Below, piece after piece: positions 32,019 to 41,696 of a stretch of 52,585 bases of DNA (positions are counted from its first letter, which is position 1; every line of letters begins with the position of its first letter). The stretch is taken from assembly GCA_944368815.1 (NCBI GenBank), contig CALVXD010000006.1, positions 1 to 52,585 on the forward strand, given 5' to 3'. A program made the position numbers and the translations under genes. Origin of the DNA: an uncultured Bacilli bacterium (GTDB lineage: Bacteria > Bacillota_I > Bacilli_A > RF39 > UBA660). The notes beneath the pieces were generated by a model. The model was not told where the DNA came from and searched no databases. It saw nothing but the letters and a program-made list of their open reading frames with translations.

Positions 32019-33449
32019 CTAACCAAAACCAATCTTTCTATTTTTTATAAAAATTAGTATGTAAAAAAATATCTTTTTGTTTTTTATAATCATATAAATA
32101 GTAAATAAAATTAAAAATAAATATCTTACAATAAAATAATTATTAAAATACAAATTTATACTAAAAATTATAATCATACACATAGATAATTTAGCTAAAT
32201 ACTTAATGTCAAAAATATGCCTTTTTTCTAATTTTTTCATTCCTAAATAATGTAGTAACATTAATAATAAATAACTAATCATTGTTGTATAAGCAGCAGC
32301 CTGATATCCATACTTGCTTATAAAAATTAAATTTAACACTATATTAAATATCGCTATTATTACAGAAAAAAATGCAATTTGAACATTTTTCTTATGAAAA
32401 TATTCAACATCATAAAAGAAAGTATACATAATTTGAAAAAATATACCTATACATATTGGCGCAACTATATATGAAGACGATATATAACTAGCTGGCAAAA
32501 ATATTTTTATCATATCTGGTGCTACCGTAAATAATCCTACACAAAAATAAGCTGATAACAACATTAACATTCTAGAATTAAATTTTATTGAATCTACTTC
32601 ATTATTATTTAATCTTCTATAAAACCAAGTTGACCACGGTTTAAATATTTGTAATAATACGGTTAATAATATATTAGAAATAGTATAAGCCATACTATAC
32701 AATCCCGCATCAGAACTACCACAAATTCTATTTACCATTAATAGATCACTACTAGCTAAAACAATTTGCGATAATAAATGAGGAACCATTGGTACACTTA
32801 TTTTTAATGAATCCATAATATATTTTTTATTTAAATAAAATTTACCTTTTAACAAAATAAATATTCCATATATCATTCCTATTATCATATTAAATAGACT
32901 TATACCTAAAATTCTTCCCATATATTTATCTTTTATAAATAAATAAGATAAAATTAAAGACAATATTTGTGAAATTGGTAAGGAAAATATACTATGAACA
33001 AAATATAATTTATATTTATTTTTAAAATTCCAATATGTTGTTAATATAGTACATCCATTAGATAATATTACAATTGAAAACATTAGACACATTAATTTTG
33101 TTGAAAATCCTAATATCTCATTAAATATTGGTGCAAAAAGTAAATATACTGCAAAAAATATAAATGATATTAATGTAGAAAAAATATATATAGAAGATAA
33201 ATATTTGTATTCATTATTTTTTACATCTAATAACATTCTATTTATAGATATTTGTATAGCCATCAAACAAACTATTGATAAAATTTCTTGTAAAGAAGAA
33301 AAACTAGTAGCAATACCTAAATCAGCTACACTAACAATACGAGTTAAGATAACTGTTGAAATTAAAGACAATACTATTGAAATAATACTTATAATGATAT
33401 TTAAAGTAATAAAGTTCAAAGTTTTCTTGCCGTCTTCTTTTCTGTCCAT
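32019..33449 (-). CDS. Wzx-like oligosaccharide flippase (MOP superfamily)
   Basis: A 476-residue polytopic protein with about 12-14 membrane helices. Features are an N-terminal LNFITLNIIISIISIVLSLISTVILTRI-like start, VADLGIATSFSSLQEILS, and later SDAGLYSMAYTISN and PWSTWFYRR, all typical of polysaccharide flippases. It should flip undecaprenyl-linked oligosaccharide across the membrane. The frame opens with TTG one codon before the ATG; AGAGG lies 8 bases before that ATG. Last gene of its unit, following DUF2304; no clear Wzy polymerase was identified. Confidence 0.87.
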   Translation of the reverse strand: MDRKEDGKKTLNFITLNIIISIISIVLSLISTVILTRIVSVADLGIATSFSSLQEILSIVCLMAIQISINRMLLDVKNNEYKYLSSIYIFSTLISFIFFAVYLLFAPIFNEILGFSTKLMCLMFSIVILSNGCTILTTYWNFKNKYKLYFVHSIFSLPISQILSLILSYLFIKDKYMGRILGISLFNMIIGMIYGIFILLKGKFYLNKKYIMDSLKISVPMVPHLLSQIVLASSDLLMVNRICGSSDAGLYSMAYTISNILLTVLLQIFKPWSTWFYRRLNNNEVDSIKFNSRMLMLLSAYFCVGLFTVAPDMIKIFLPASYISSSYIVAPICIGIFFQIMYTFFYDVEYFHKKNVQIAFFSVIIAIFNIVLNLIFISKYGYQAAAYTTMISYLLLMLLHYLGMKKLEKRHIFDIKYLAKLSMCMIIIFSINLYFNNYFIVRYLFLILFTIYMIIKNKKIFFYILIFIKNRKIGFG

Positions 33450-33454
33450 CAAAT

Positions 33455-33802
33455 TTACCTCTTTTTCTCTTTAACATTTTCTTTTAATATTGATAATTCT
33501 TGAGTAAGAATTATTATTTTTTTGTTTTGTTCTGAAACAATTTTTGTTAACATTCTTGTTATTAACAACAAGAATGTTATAAGAATTCCAACTACAAAAT
33601 TAGATAAAACTTCAAACCCAACTAAACTAGAAATTTTTTCAAATTGATGGGTAAATACTGCCACAACCAACAATATAACTGGTGAAATTAACCATATTAA
33701 CGAATACTTAACAGGCATTTTATTATTTCTAACTAATCTTAAAGTACTGAAAAAAATTAAACACGAAACAATAATTAAAGATATTTTTAAAGTAAATGGC
33801 AT
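33455..33802 (-). CDS. DUF2304 small membrane protein
   Basis: A 115-residue protein with three membrane helices (about residues 5-20, 33-51 and 63-87) and a charged C-terminal helix. The middle motif KYSLIWLISPVILLVVAV is characteristic of DUF2304. These proteins are nearly always encoded next to a DPM1-like GT2, as here (start overlaps the stop, TAATG), and are thought to be its membrane partner; the biochemical role is not established. Confidence 0.85.
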   Translation of the reverse strand: MPFTLKISLIIVSCLIFFSTLRLVRNNKMPVKYSLIWLISPVILLVVAVFTHQFEKISSLVGFEVLSNFVVGILITFLLLITRMLTKIVSEQNKKIIILTQELSILKENVKEKKR

Positions 33803-34512
33803 TATTTTTCCCCCCTAACCAAAATAATTAACAAAATTACATTTATCATGTAATAAATATTCTTCCATGTTTTAATACTAGAAACGCCATGCTCTCTCTC
33901 ATTCATACTAACAGCAATTTCCAAAACTTTATAATTATATTTCAATATTTCCGTAGTTGATACAGGTTCAGGATACTCAACTGGATATTTATTAGCAAAT
34001 TTTTCAATAAGTTTTTTATTTACTGCCCTAAAGCCACTAGTAGTATCATATATTTTACGTTTTGTAGTTAATCTTATAAAAAACGAAATTAGTTTTATTC
34101 CTATCCTCCTAAATTTACTAGATTTAAAATCACTACTTGTATTATCAACAAATCTAGAACCAATAACCATATCTGCTTGTCCTATTACAATTGGAGCAAT
34201 AACATCTTTTACATATTCTATATCATGTTGACCATCACCATCAAATTGCACTGCTATATCATAGCCATTATTATATGCATATCTATAACCCGTTTGAACG
34301 GCTCCTCCTATTCCTAAATTACATATCAAAGATATATGGGGTATATTATTCTTTATACAAACTTCTTCAGTTTTATCATTTGATCCATCATTTATAACAA
34401 TTACGTCATAATCAGTTTTATTTATTTTATTATATTCAATTATTTTTTTATATGTATTAAGAATATTTTTTTCTTCATTATAAGCAGGAATTATTAATAA
34501 TATCTTTTTCAT
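33802..34512 (-). CDS. Dolichyl/polyprenyl-phosphate sugar synthase-like glycosyltransferase (GT2)
   Basis: A 236-residue GT2 protein of the DPM1-like group: MKKILLIIPAYNEEKNI, VINDGSNDKTEE, CNLGIGGAVQTGYRYA, AVQFDGDGQHD, GSRFVD and a C-terminal YDTTSGFRAVNK motif. It lacks GtrB-type membrane helices, so anchoring may rely on the DUF2304 neighbour. Expected product: a polyprenyl-phosphate-linked monosaccharide for an extracytoplasmic GT-C enzyme. The frame is open 17 codons further upstream, but GAGGTG precedes the chosen ATG. A promoter lies in between. Confidence 0.88.
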   Translation of the reverse strand: MKKILLIIPAYNEEKNILNTYKKIIEYNKINKTDYDVIVINDGSNDKTEEVCIKNNIPHISLICNLGIGGAVQTGYRYAYNNGYDIAVQFDGDGQHDIEYVKDVIAPIVIGQADMVIGSRFVDNTSSDFKSSKFRRIGIKLISFFIRLTTKRKIYDTTSGFRAVNKKLIEKFANKYPVEYPEPVSTTEILKYNYKVLEIAVSMNEREHGVSSIKTWKNIYYMINVILLIILVRGEK

Positions 34513-34534
34513 ACAACACCTCATCGCTATTACA

Positions 34535-34563
34535 ATTATAACATTTTGTAAAGATAATAACAA
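34535..34563 (-). promoter_or_regulatory. Promoter of the GT2-DUF2304-wzx unit
   Basis: TTGTTA (34558-34563) and TATAAT (34535-34540) on minus, 17-base spacer, immediately downstream of the hairpin at 34566-34601. Confidence 0.75.
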
Positions 34564-34565
34564 TT

Positions 34566-34601
34566 AAAACATACAATATTTACTATTATATTGTATGTTT
34601 T
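34566..34601 (-). terminator. Long perfect hairpin after the GT-C gene
   Basis: AAAACATACAATAT and ATATTGTATGTTTT form a perfect 14-bp stem with an 8-base loop, directly after the GT-C stop codon and before the next promoter. Both strands continue into short T-rich sequence. Confidence 0.65.
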
Positions 34602-34603
34602 TT

Positions 34604-36178
34604 CTAAATTTTATTAGATTTTTTAAATATAATCATATAATAGATTAATATTAGCATTCCTAAGATAACAGTAATAAATGCTGGAATAGCGTATCTATCA
34701 ATAATTGCTCCTGTTACAGTATGTAACAAAAGATGTAAAAAGCTGTAACCCAATAATATAATTACTAAATTATAAATTTTTTTACTATTAATTGTATTTT
34801 TTTTGTCTAACCTCTTAATTATCGAATAAATTAGTAGCAAAGGTAATAGTAAAAATAATAATTTAAATAAATATAAAAACGGATATTCTAAAAATTTAAA
34901 GAAATAATTTAGTCCTATAAATGCATGATTAGGTTGATTATAAACTTCAACTCTTTCTTTCATTTCTGGAAGCATATAAAATACATTATCTATATGAGAA
35001 TATGGTCTATACGCAATAGTAGAAATTTCATTTGAAAAATTAATATCTATTTTTTTATTACTTGTGTATCCCACCCCATCAGTTGTTTCAGTAGAAAAAA
35101 TATCAATTATAGACAAATAATTACTTACATATGATGAAATTAAATCAAATGGTCTATCAATAAATACACCTAAAATATATTTTAATGACGTACTCATTCC
35201 TAAATTTTCGTTATTTATTGCAATATAATCTGAATTTATAAGATTTGTATCTTCATATTCGTTTATAATTATATAATCAGTATTGTTTTCTATCATTTTG
35301 TTAATTTCTTCTTTTTCAAGTGAAGATAAATTAATGCTGCTTAAATAATCAACTGTGTATATTTTGTCATCATTTACCACTTCTATAAAATCAATGGCAT
35401 TAAGGATTTGTATTCCTAAAGAATTAGTAGGGTTTCTATCCGTATCTGGATTATTCCCTTTATAAGCCAAAAAAGAATTCCATAATTTTATACAAAAAAG
35501 TAAACACAAGCAACAAAGAACCATAGTTATACTTCTTACTAAAAAGTTTTTCAATTCTTTTTTTTCTAAAATTTGAATCAAATATGAAACACAAAACGGA
35601 AATAATGCGCATGATATATATGGCTGTTTTAAAAACCAACAAAAAATTACTAAGAATATCAATAATATACTGAGCATTATATAATTTTTCTTGTTTCGAT
35701 TATAATCAGTATCTCCCCAAATAACTGATAAGTAACATGAAACTATTGAAAATGTTATTGCTACAAACTCAGTTAAAAGAGAGTGATAAAAGCCAAAAAT
35801 AATAGGATTTATAACTATAAATATTAAAATTAATAATATTATTTTCCCCTTTTTCTCTTTGTTCAAATTTATTTTATCAAAAAAGTAATCTAAAATTTTA
35901 TATGAAAATAGTAACATTAAAACATAATAAACAAATGTATTTAAAATTAATCCTTGTATCGTTTTACCAAAAACAATATTTCCCAAAAGAATTACAATCG
36001 GAAAAATTGGGCCTCTAACTACATCCCAAGAATTCCATGGTAATATTCCCTCAAATATATTTACATAACTCATATAATGTGCACTATCCCATAATATTGT
36101 AACAGAATATTGAAAATAGCAAATAATTAATATCAACAGTAATATAATAAATTTATTTTCTTTTATAATTTTTTTCAT
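34604..36178 (-). CDS. Polytopic GT-C type glycosyltransferase-like membrane protein
   Basis: A 524-residue protein with about ten membrane helices. After the first helix comes TILWDSAHYMSYVNIFEG with an aspartate in the first external loop, followed by WDVVRGPIFPI, the layout of GT39/PMT- and ArnT-like GT-C enzymes. A hydrophilic external stretch of about 160 residues (about 240-400) precedes the last helices. It probably transfers a sugar from a polyprenyl-phosphate donor on the outer face. A Wzy-like polymerase cannot be excluded, because these are hard to tell apart by eye. Three bases downstream of the GT2-GT4 gene. Confidence 0.65.
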   Translation of the reverse strand: MKKIIKENKFIILLLILIICYFQYSVTILWDSAHYMSYVNIFEGILPWNSWDVVRGPIFPIVILLGNIVFGKTIQGLILNTFVYYVLMLLFSYKILDYFFDKINLNKEKKGKIILLILIFIVINPIIFGFYHSLLTEFVAITFSIVSCYLSVIWGDTDYNRNKKNYIMLSILLIFLVIFCWFLKQPYISCALFPFCVSYLIQILEKKELKNFLVRSITMVLCCLCLLFCIKLWNSFLAYKGNNPDTDRNPTNSLGIQILNAIDFIEVVNDDKIYTVDYLSSINLSSLEKEEINKMIENNTDYIIINEYEDTNLINSDYIAINNENLGMSTSLKYILGVFIDRPFDLISSYVSNYLSIIDIFSTETTDGVGYTSNKKIDINFSNEISTIAYRPYSHIDNVFYMLPEMKERVEVYNQPNHAFIGLNYFFKFLEYPFLYLFKLLFLLLPLLLIYSIIKRLDKKNTINSKKIYNLVIILLGYSFLHLLLHTVTGAIIDRYAIPAFITVILGMLILIYYMIIFKKSNKI

Positions 36179-36180
36179 TA

Positions 36181-38184
36181 TTACCTCTCATTAGTAAAAA
36201 CATATAATTTTTCAACCATTTTTTTTATCAATATTCTAAATTTTTTAGGGAACTTTTTACATATCTTATATAAAATATTTTTCTTTTTATTATTAATTGA
36301 CACTTTAAATTTATTATCCAATACTTTTTCATATAATATTAATTCTTCATTTGTCAATTTAAAATTTTTCTTTTTATAATCTTTCATAAAATAATCAATA
36401 TATTCATATACAACATCATCATAATCATATTTGCTTATAGTTTGTTTCATATTTTTCTTAATTGTTATATACAAATTATTATCATTTAATAATTTTTCGA
36501 TTTTTTCTACGTAACAATCTATATTATTTATTTCTTTTACAATAAAACCATTTTTGCCGTCTTTAATATAATCATTAACTCCGCCAGAATCACTTAATAT
36601 AACTACATTACCAGCGGCCATTGCTTCTAATCCAACTAATCCAAAACCTTCAGTAACAGACGCATCAATATATACATCTGAATTTTGAAAAATATTAGCC
36701 AATTCTTTCCTATTAAATGGACCTTTTATTTTATTAATTTTTATCTTGCTATTAGAAAAAAATGGAAATTTTAAATCACAATTATTATATAAAATGTTAA
36801 TTTCTAAATTACTGAATTTATTACAAATTTTTTTTACTAAATCTAATAAAATATAATCACCCTTTAATACATTGTTTCTTAACAATACAGTTATAACTTT
36901 TATTTTTTCCCTATTATTCTCTTTATACAACAAATCATAATTTATGCCGTTACTAATAATTGTAGATTTTGTATTAAACATATCTAAATATCTAGTATTT
37001 AAATAGTGTGATATTGTCAAAACTTCATCAGCTATTTTATAACTAAGTTCTGCTATTCCATAATCTAAACCATTTTCAAAATACGGTTCATATCCCTGCG
37101 CAAAATACAATAATGGTATATTATACTCATCAGCAATTCTTTTTGCATTAAATGTTGAATGATAGATAGTTGATACAATTTTTTTAAATTTATATTTTTC
37201 TATTTCGGCAATTTGAATAGGATCAAATAAAATTATTTCATCATATTCATTAGAAAAGCCATATAATATATTACAATCCAAATTATTTATAATTAAGTAA
37301 TTAATCATGTCCACTGTTATATGGACTCCACCTGCATTTGCAAATCCAATTAAATATATTAAAAATTCAAATTCAATTTTTTTATCTTCCTCTGTTATAT
37401 TTTTCAAAATATATTTGATTGGGTCATTTTTATTATATTCTTTTATTAATTCATTATATTGTTTCCCCCACCTATCAAAAAATATTTTTCTATTTTTGGA
37501 TAATCTTTCCATCTTTTCTTTTGATGTTCCAAAAGAAACTTCTGATTTATGGAAAACGTAAGTATCAATAGCTACTTTAGCTTCAAAACCAGCCTCCATT
37601 GCTTTAAATTGATAATCTGTTTCTTCTCCATAACCCATACCATATATTTCATCCAAAGCGCCAACTTTTTCAATACATTCTCTTGTTATCATTAAACAGT
37701 TCCCAACAACTGTACATGCATCAAAATTTTTACCTAAAAACTTTTTTTCTAATAATTTATTCATTTGTGAAAAAGTAAATCCTTTAAACAATTCTAATGT
37801 CAAATTAGCGGCATTACTAGAAACAGGACAAATCATACCAATTTTATTATTATTTTCAATATGATTTATTAATTTAGAAATTGTATTTTTTGATATTATA
37901 CAATCAGTATTTAATAGCAAAACAAATTCTGCTGTTGATTTATTTATTCCCTTATTAGTCGATTTTATAAATCCTAGATTTTCTTCATTTTGAACTATTT
38001 CAATTTTAGAATACTTTTTAGACAAATTTTTTAAGCAATTAATAGTTAATTCATCATTAGAATCATTAATTAAATACACTTTGTTTAAAACTTCCAACTC
38101 TGTATTTTTAAAAAGAGAATATATACACAATTTTACCCATTCTGGCGACTTATATACTGGAATAATTACATCACATTTTTTCAT
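36181..38184 (-). CDS. Two-domain glycosyltransferase (GT2 + GT4)
   Basis: A 667-residue fusion. Residues 1-about 240 are a GT2 domain (CDVIIPVYKSPEWVKLCI, LINDS, LLLNTDCIISKNTI, and the acceptor region YGMGYGEETDYQFKAMEAGF). Residues about 270-600 are a GT4 GT-B domain (FANAGGVHITVDMI, ASVTEGFGLVGLEAMAAGNVV, DSGGVNDYI). The C-terminal about 60 residues are very basic, possibly for membrane contact. It should add two sugars to the lipid-linked glycan. The GT2 half resembles rhamnosyl and capsular enzymes. It lies 3 bases after the ABC permease gene in the exporter operon. Confidence 0.85.
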   Translation of the reverse strand: MKKCDVIIPVYKSPEWVKLCIYSLFKNTELEVLNKVYLINDSNDELTINCLKNLSKKYSKIEIVQNEENLGFIKSTNKGINKSTAEFVLLLNTDCIISKNTISKLINHIENNNKIGMICPVSSNAANLTLELFKGFTFSQMNKLLEKKFLGKNFDACTVVGNCLMITRECIEKVGALDEIYGMGYGEETDYQFKAMEAGFEAKVAIDTYVFHKSEVSFGTSKEKMERLSKNRKIFFDRWGKQYNELIKEYNKNDPIKYILKNITEEDKKIEFEFLIYLIGFANAGGVHITVDMINYLIINNLDCNILYGFSNEYDEIILFDPIQIAEIEKYKFKKIVSTIYHSTFNAKRIADEYNIPLLYFAQGYEPYFENGLDYGIAELSYKIADEVLTISHYLNTRYLDMFNTKSTIISNGINYDLLYKENNREKIKVITVLLRNNVLKGDYILLDLVKKICNKFSNLEINILYNNCDLKFPFFSNSKIKINKIKGPFNRKELANIFQNSDVYIDASVTEGFGLVGLEAMAAGNVVILSDSGGVNDYIKDGKNGFIVKEINNIDCYVEKIEKLLNDNNLYITIKKNMKQTISKYDYDDVVYEYIDYFMKDYKKKNFKLTNEELILYEKVLDNKFKVSINNKKKNILYKICKKFPKKFRILIKKMVEKLYVFTNER

Positions 38185-38187
38185 ACC

Positions 38188-38961
38188 TTACAACTCCTCT
38201 GCAAACCTTTTTTCTAACTTTTTAAATATCATCAAACCTAATGCTAAAATTATTATACAAATGCCTAACAACCATAACAAATTAGTAATATTAGGCATTT
38301 GTTTATAATATAATATTTGCCTATAGTATTCAATTATATGAAACATAGGATTTAATTTAAATAATGGCAAAAATTTATTTGGAATCATATCTGCAGAATA
38401 TACAATCGGACACATGTAAAACATTAACATCATAAAAACATTTAATAAGTATTCAATATCTCTTATATAAACAGTGATTGAAGAAAATATAAAAGATAAA
38501 CCTAGTTGAAAAATGTATTGAATTAAAACAATTAATGGTAACATGACAATTGAAGGTCCTATCCCTATTCCACTTATAAATAATGCTGCAAATACAATAA
38601 TACAAGTAATTAAAAAATTTATTAAATTACTTGTAGTAGTAGATATTGGCAATATTTCTCTTGGGAAAAACACTTTTTTAATAATACCACCATTAGAAAC
38701 AATACAGGCAGCACTTTGTAATATAGTCATATTAAAAAAATTCCAAGGCATTAATGCTACTATTAAAAATATAATATAATTATCTACATCATTTTTTAAA
38801 ATAAACGGAAAAACTAATGCGTATATTAAAAGTTGAAATAAAGGATTTAAAAAACTCCATAAAACCCCTAATATAGATTTTTTATACTTACCTCTAAAGT
38901 CTTTTTTTATAGATGTTTTTAAAAATTCACGATATTTATATATTTCATTAAATAATTTCAT
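38188..38961 (-). CDS. ABC-2 polysaccharide/teichoic acid exporter permease (Wzm/TagG type)
   Basis: A 257-residue permease with six membrane helices. The N-terminal cytoplasmic start LFNEIYKYREFLKTSIKKDFRGKYKKSILGVLWSFLNP is diagnostic for polysaccharide ABC-2 permeases, and VFFPREILPIS with the C-terminal NPMFHIIEYYRQILY supports it. With the ATPase encoded just before, it exports a completed undecaprenyl-linked glycan. AGGAG precedes the ATG. Confidence 0.92.
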   Translation of the reverse strand: MKLFNEIYKYREFLKTSIKKDFRGKYKKSILGVLWSFLNPLFQLLIYALVFPFILKNDVDNYIIFLIVALMPWNFFNMTILQSAACIVSNGGIIKKVFFPREILPISTTTSNLINFLITCIIVFAALFISGIGIGPSIVMLPLIVLIQYIFQLGLSFIFSSITVYIRDIEYLLNVFMMLMFYMCPIVYSADMIPNKFLPLFKLNPMFHIIEYYRQILYYKQMPNITNLLWLLGICIIILALGLMIFKKLEKRFAEEL

Positions 38962-38970
38962 AATTATCTC

Positions 38971-39708
38971 CTAACCACATATTTTTGTATATTTTTCTAA
39001 TACATCTTTAGTATTTCCGTCCATTTCAATTTTTCCATTATTTAGCCAAATTGCTCTATCACACAAAAATTCTACTGCCGCTGCAGAATGAGATACAAAC
39101 ACCATTGTTTTTCCTTGTTTTTTTAATTCTAACATTTTATTCATACATTTTTCTTGAAATCTTTGATCTCCAACTGCTAATATTTCATCAATTAATATAA
39201 CATCTGCATCTACATTAATAGCCACTGAAAACGCTAATCTCATATACATACCAGAAGAGTATGTTCTAATTGGACTATCAATATATTCACCCAATTCTGA
39301 AAAGTTTATAATACTATCAATCCTTTTGTCAATCTCACTCTTAGTTAATCCAAAAATTGATGCGTTAAAATAAATATTTTCTCTACCAGAAAAATCTGGA
39401 TGAAATCCCGCTCCCAATTCTAGTAATGAGGAAACTTTTCCATTTACTTTTATTGTGCCTTTACTAGGATATATTATTTTGGTAATTAGTTTTAACAATG
39501 TACTTTTACCAGATCCATTTACTCCTATTAGTGCAACTGTCTCTCCTCTTTTTATTTTTAAATTAATGTTTTCTAATACCATTCTGATCTCTTTATTATT
39601 TTTGTTAAATCTTATAATTCTTTCTTTCAACGTATTTGCTTTATCAGCATATATTATAAAATTTTTAGACATGTTTTTTATTTCTATTGCTATTTCATTA
39701 TTTTTCAT
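38971..39708 (-). CDS. ABC exporter ATPase for polysaccharide/teichoic acid (Wzt/TagH type)
   Basis: A 245-residue ATPase: Walker A GVNGSGKST (62-70), the Wzt-type stretch LLELGAGFHPDFSGRENIYFN, signature YSSGMYMRLAFS, Walker B VILIDEILAVGD, and the H-loop in VFVSHS. There is no C-terminal carbohydrate-binding domain, so it resembles TagH-core and Wzt without O-antigen recognition. First gene of the exporter operon, with AGGTG before the ATG. Confidence 0.93.
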   Translation of the reverse strand: MKNNEIAIEIKNMSKNFIIYADKANTLKERIIRFNKNNKEIRMVLENINLKIKRGETVALIGVNGSGKSTLLKLITKIIYPSKGTIKVNGKVSSLLELGAGFHPDFSGRENIYFNASIFGLTKSEIDKRIDSIINFSELGEYIDSPIRTYSSGMYMRLAFSVAINVDADVILIDEILAVGDQRFQEKCMNKMLELKKQGKTMVFVSHSAAAVEFLCDRAIWLNNGKIEMDGNTKDVLEKYTKICG

Positions 39709-39755
39709 TTAATCACCTATATTCATATTAATAAATACAACTTCAAACTATAAAT

Positions 39756-39761
39756 AGTATA
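39756..39761 (-). promoter_or_regulatory. -10 element upstream of the exporter operon
   Basis: TATACT on minus about 48 bases before the ATPase start. The expected -35 position carries a weak TAGATT. Confidence 0.4.
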
Positions 39762-39800
39762 ACATAATATAAAATAAAAATCTACTTTTAAAAGTATTTA

Positions 39801-39826
39801 AATGCAAAAGAGCATAAATTATGCTC
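39801..39826 (-). terminator. Terminator of the rml operon
   Basis: GAGCAT / ATGCTC with a 5-base AT-rich loop, which could extend the stem to 8 bp, followed on minus by TTTTGCATTT, two bases after the rmlB stop codon. Confidence 0.65.
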
Positions 39827-39828
39827 CC

Positions 39829-40845
39829 TTATCTTTGTATTTTTCTTTTATATGATTTTTTATATTCCCCAGATTTTATATTGTTAATCCAATTTTGATT
39901 ATTAATATACCAATCTACTGTTTCTTTTATCCCATCTTCAAAACTATATGTTAAATTCCATCCTAATTGTTGTTCCGACTTTGTAGAATCTATTGCATAT
40001 CTTAAATCATGTCCTGGTCTATCAGCAACAAAAGTAATTAAACTTTCTGGTTTCCCTAATTGTTTTAAAATAGTTTTAACCACTTCTAAATTAGTTCTTT
40101 CTGAATGGCCACCTAAATTATAAATTTCTCCATCCTTACCTTTTTTTATTATTAAATCTACACCAACATTATGATCATGTACATGAATCCAATCTCTAAT
40201 ATTTTCTCCCTTTCCATACACTGGAATTGGCTCATCATTTAAAGCCTTACTAATAACAACTGGAATTAATTTTTCTGGAAATTGATATGGTCCATAATTA
40301 TTTGAGCATCTTGAAATAGTAACAGGCAATCCAAACGTTCTAGCATAAGCAAGAACCAACAAATCTGCTGATGCTTTTGAAGCAGAATATGGACTTGAAG
40401 CCTTAATAGGATTTGTCTCTTTAAATAATAAATCCGGTCTATCTAAAGGTAAGTCTCCATATACTTCATCTGTAGAAACTTGATGATATCTCTTTATTCC
40501 ATATTTTCTGCAAGCATCCATCAAAACTTGTGTACCTAATATGTTTGTTGTTAAAAAAATACTAGGATTTTTAATAGAATTATCAACGTGTGATTCAGCA
40601 GCAAAATTTACAACATAATCAAAATGCTCTTTATCAAATATTTCATCAACTAATTCTCTATCTGTAATGTCCCCATAAATAAATTTAAAATTTTCTTTTG
40701 CTTCCAAAGAACTAATATTATTATAATTACCAGCATACGTTAGTGCATCAATACATATAAATTGGTCATTAGGATAAGTATTAACCATGTAATGTAAGAA
40801 ATTACTACCTATAAAACCGGCTCCTCCAGTTACTAAATATTTCAT
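39829..40845 (-). CDS. rmlB: dTDP-glucose 4,6-dehydratase
   Basis: A 338-residue extended SDR enzyme: NAD-binding GGAGFIGSNF (7-16), catalytic STDEVYGD with Thr125-Asp126-Glu127, and Tyr153-xxx-Lys157 in SPYSASKAS. It turns dTDP-glucose into dTDP-4-keto-6-deoxyglucose, the second step of dTDP-L-rhamnose synthesis. The C-terminal tail is lysine-rich. Its start overlaps the rmlD stop by one base. Last gene of rmlACDB. Confidence 0.97.
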   Translation of the reverse strand: MKYLVTGGAGFIGSNFLHYMVNTYPNDQFICIDALTYAGNYNNISSLEAKENFKFIYGDITDRELVDEIFDKEHFDYVVNFAAESHVDNSIKNPSIFLTTNILGTQVLMDACRKYGIKRYHQVSTDEVYGDLPLDRPDLLFKETNPIKASSPYSASKASADLLVLAYARTFGLPVTISRCSNNYGPYQFPEKLIPVVISKALNDEPIPVYGKGENIRDWIHVHDHNVGVDLIIKKGKDGEIYNLGGHSERTNLEVVKTILKQLGKPESLITFVADRPGHDLRYAIDSTKSEQQLGWNLTYSFEDGIKETVDWYINNQNWINNIKSGEYKKSYKRKIQR

Positions 40846-41696
40846 TATTTTCTCCTTTCTAAAATTTTACAATATCTTTTTGTGGCATCTTTCCAATCAG
40901 GTAATTTGCTTAATCCTTCAAGTTCTAATTTTTCTTTACTTAATTTTGAATTGTAAGGTCTTTTTGCCAATGTTTTATAATCTTTAGTTAAAATCGGATT
41001 AACTTTAATGTCTTTATTATTTATTTCAAAAATATATTTTGCAAATTCATACCATGAACAGTATCCTTCATTGGTTACATTAAATAATCCTTTCTTATTT
41101 TTTTCGACCATATCAACAAGCAACTTAGATAAATCCTCTGTATATGTTGGGCTTCCAATCTGATCAGATACAACAAAAAGCTCATCTCTAGTTTCTGACA
41201 ATTTTAGCATAGTTTTTATAAAATTATTACCATTAATTCCAAAAACCCACGAAATTCTAACAATTAAATAATTATCTAACTTTTCTACTAGTTTCTCACC
41301 GCATAGCTTAGTATAACCGTAATAATTTACTGGATTTGTTTCATCTTCTTCTGCATAAATTCCATCCTTATTACCATCAAATACATAATCCGTACTAATA
41401 TAAACAACTTTAGCACCATTTTTTTTAGCAGCATCTACTATATTTCTAGTTCCATTTACGTTAACATCATAACAAAGTTCCTTATTTTCTTCAGCTCTAT
41501 CTACAGCCGTATATGCTGCGCAATGAAATATTACATCTGGCTTATATTCTGCTATAATATTATCTACTACTATTTTATCAGTAATATCCATTTCTTCTAA
41601 AGTTGGAGCTATATAATTTGTATACCCTCTGTCAATTAATTCTTTAACAATATCATAACCTAATTGACCACCAACTCCTGTAACTAAAAATCTCAT
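40845..41696 (-). CDS. rmlD: dTDP-4-dehydrorhamnose reductase
   Basis: A 283-residue SDR: VTGVGGQLGYD at the N-terminus, STDYVFDG, and Tyr126-xxx-Lys130 in NYYGYTK. It reduces dTDP-4-keto-L-rhamnose to dTDP-L-rhamnose with NAD(P)H, the last step. One-base overlaps with rmlC and rmlB give tight coupling. Confidence 0.96.
   Translation of the reverse strand: MRFLVTGVGGQLGYDIVKELIDRGYTNYIAPTLEEMDITDKIVVDNIIAEYKPDVIFHCAAYTAVDRAEENKELCYDVNVNGTRNIVDAAKKNGAKVVYISTDYVFDGNKDGIYAEEDETNPVNYYGYTKLCGEKLVEKLDNYLIVRISWVFGINGNNFIKTMLKLSETRDELFVVSDQIGSPTYTEDLSKLLVDMVEKNKKGLFNVTNEGYCSWYEFAKYIFEINNKDIKVNPILTKDYKTLAKRPYNSKLSKEKLELEGLSKLPDWKDATKRYCKILERRK

Noticed and set aside
31978-32030. Terminator hairpin after wzx
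   Set aside because: The possible AAGA...TCTT stem is interrupted by mismatches; I could not make a convincing hairpin despite the T-rich tail.
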